Shown: in pieces, positions 7,486 to 7,533 of the stretch
Layout of the letters: each line of letters starts with the position of its first letter
Numbering within the stretch: position 1 is the first letter of the stretch
Position numbers and translations under genes: made by a program
DNA from: CAYQDB01 sp964416195
GTDB taxonomy: Bacteria > Zixibacteria > MSB-5A5 > GN15 > FEB-12
Direction: 5' to 3'
Assembly (NCBI GenBank): GCA_964416195.1
Contig: CAYQDB010000052.1
Span: 1 to 7,533 of the forward strand
DNA: 7,533 bases
Notes under the pieces: generated by a model
Told to the model about the DNA's origin: nothing
The model's database searches: none
Seen by the model: the letters and a program-made list of their open reading frames with translations, nothing else

Positions 7486-7504
7486 GCACCACACTTTCCG
7501 GTGC
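7486..7504 (+). other. Short stem-loop followed by an A-tract
   Basis: GCACC (7486-7490) pairs with GGTGC (7500-7504) around a nine-base loop, ACACTTTCC. Six A residues follow at 7505-7510. On the minus strand this reads as TTTTTT running into a hairpin rather than out of it, so it is not a plausible terminator in either direction. Confidence 0.45.
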
Positions 7505-7533
7505 AAAAAACTGAGAGGCTTGTTTCCGAATTG

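Larger units (their letters stand above)
7169..7504 (+). ncRNA. Candidate structured RNA or long structured leader, family unknown
   Basis: Beginning at the predicted start of the 7135-7163 promoter, about eight local stem-loops can be drawn almost end to end. They are 7169-7196, 7213-7233, 7268-7314 (GCCTGT with ACAGGC), 7314-7341 (CTTA-TTGAA with TTCAA-cac-TAAG), 7343-7368 (AGTTGA with TCAACT), 7380-7409, 7451-7484 and 7486-7504. No protein gene of credible length with a ribosome-binding site is visible on either strand. I could not match it to tRNA, tmRNA, RNase P RNA, SRP RNA or a familiar riboswitch. It could be a stand-alone RNA, the leader of a gene beyond 7533, or the 5' part of a retroelement RNA. 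There is no U-rich terminator before the right edge, so the transcript is probably incomplete. Some stems compete (7314 is shared), so the exact fold is uncertain. Confidence 0.4.

Noticed and set aside
7495..7530. TPP riboswitch suggested by GGTGC followed by CTGAGAGG
   Set aside because: The P3 stem between the two motifs is absent (only six A's), and the second half of the aptamer is not present before the window ends.
7501..7533. GTG-initiated frame open to the right edge (VQKTERLVSEL)
   Set aside because: There are only 11 codons, no ribosome-binding site, and the GTG sits in the arm of a hairpin. It could be checked with more sequence.

Overview
The window is dominated by one plus-strand gene, open from the left edge to a TAA at 7016-7018. 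It encodes the C-terminal 2,338 or so residues of a giant secreted or surface protein whose N-terminus lies outside the window. The protein is a chain of about 24 cadherin/Ig-like beta-sandwich repeats of 93-107 residues, closed by a C-terminal dockerin type I domain with two calcium loops. This combination, with the C-terminal pattern 'GD.D.N....xD..YL.NYLF..GP.P', is common in uncultured FCB-group bacteria such as candidate phylum Zixibacteria and relatives. That placement is an inference from protein style, not from a marker gene.

Layout. Positions 2-4456 hold 16 very similar units, mostly exactly 282 bp. Positions 1-463 are a near-exact copy of 565-1027, with 5 differences that I counted by eye. 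Positions 4457-6823 hold eight older, diverged units, several with cadherin-type 'D-x-N' linkers. Positions 6827-7015 encode the dockerin. A strong hairpin at 7050-7075 probably ends the transcript.

The last ~500 bases contain no convincing protein gene. They do contain a near-consensus sigma-70 promoter (TTGACA, 17 bp, TATTAT at 7135-7163). Starting at its predicted start point there is a chain of about eight stem-loops to 7504, including an 18-bp perfect palindrome. This looks like a structured non-coding RNA or a long structured leader of a gene beyond the right edge. I cannot assign it to a known family, and it is the most interesting unexplained element here.

How the parts work together: the repeats form a long, very acidic, cysteine-free stalk that is probably stiffened by calcium, and the dockerin-like tail is a likely docking or sorting tag. 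The downstream RNA unit looks like a separate transcription unit insulated by the terminator.
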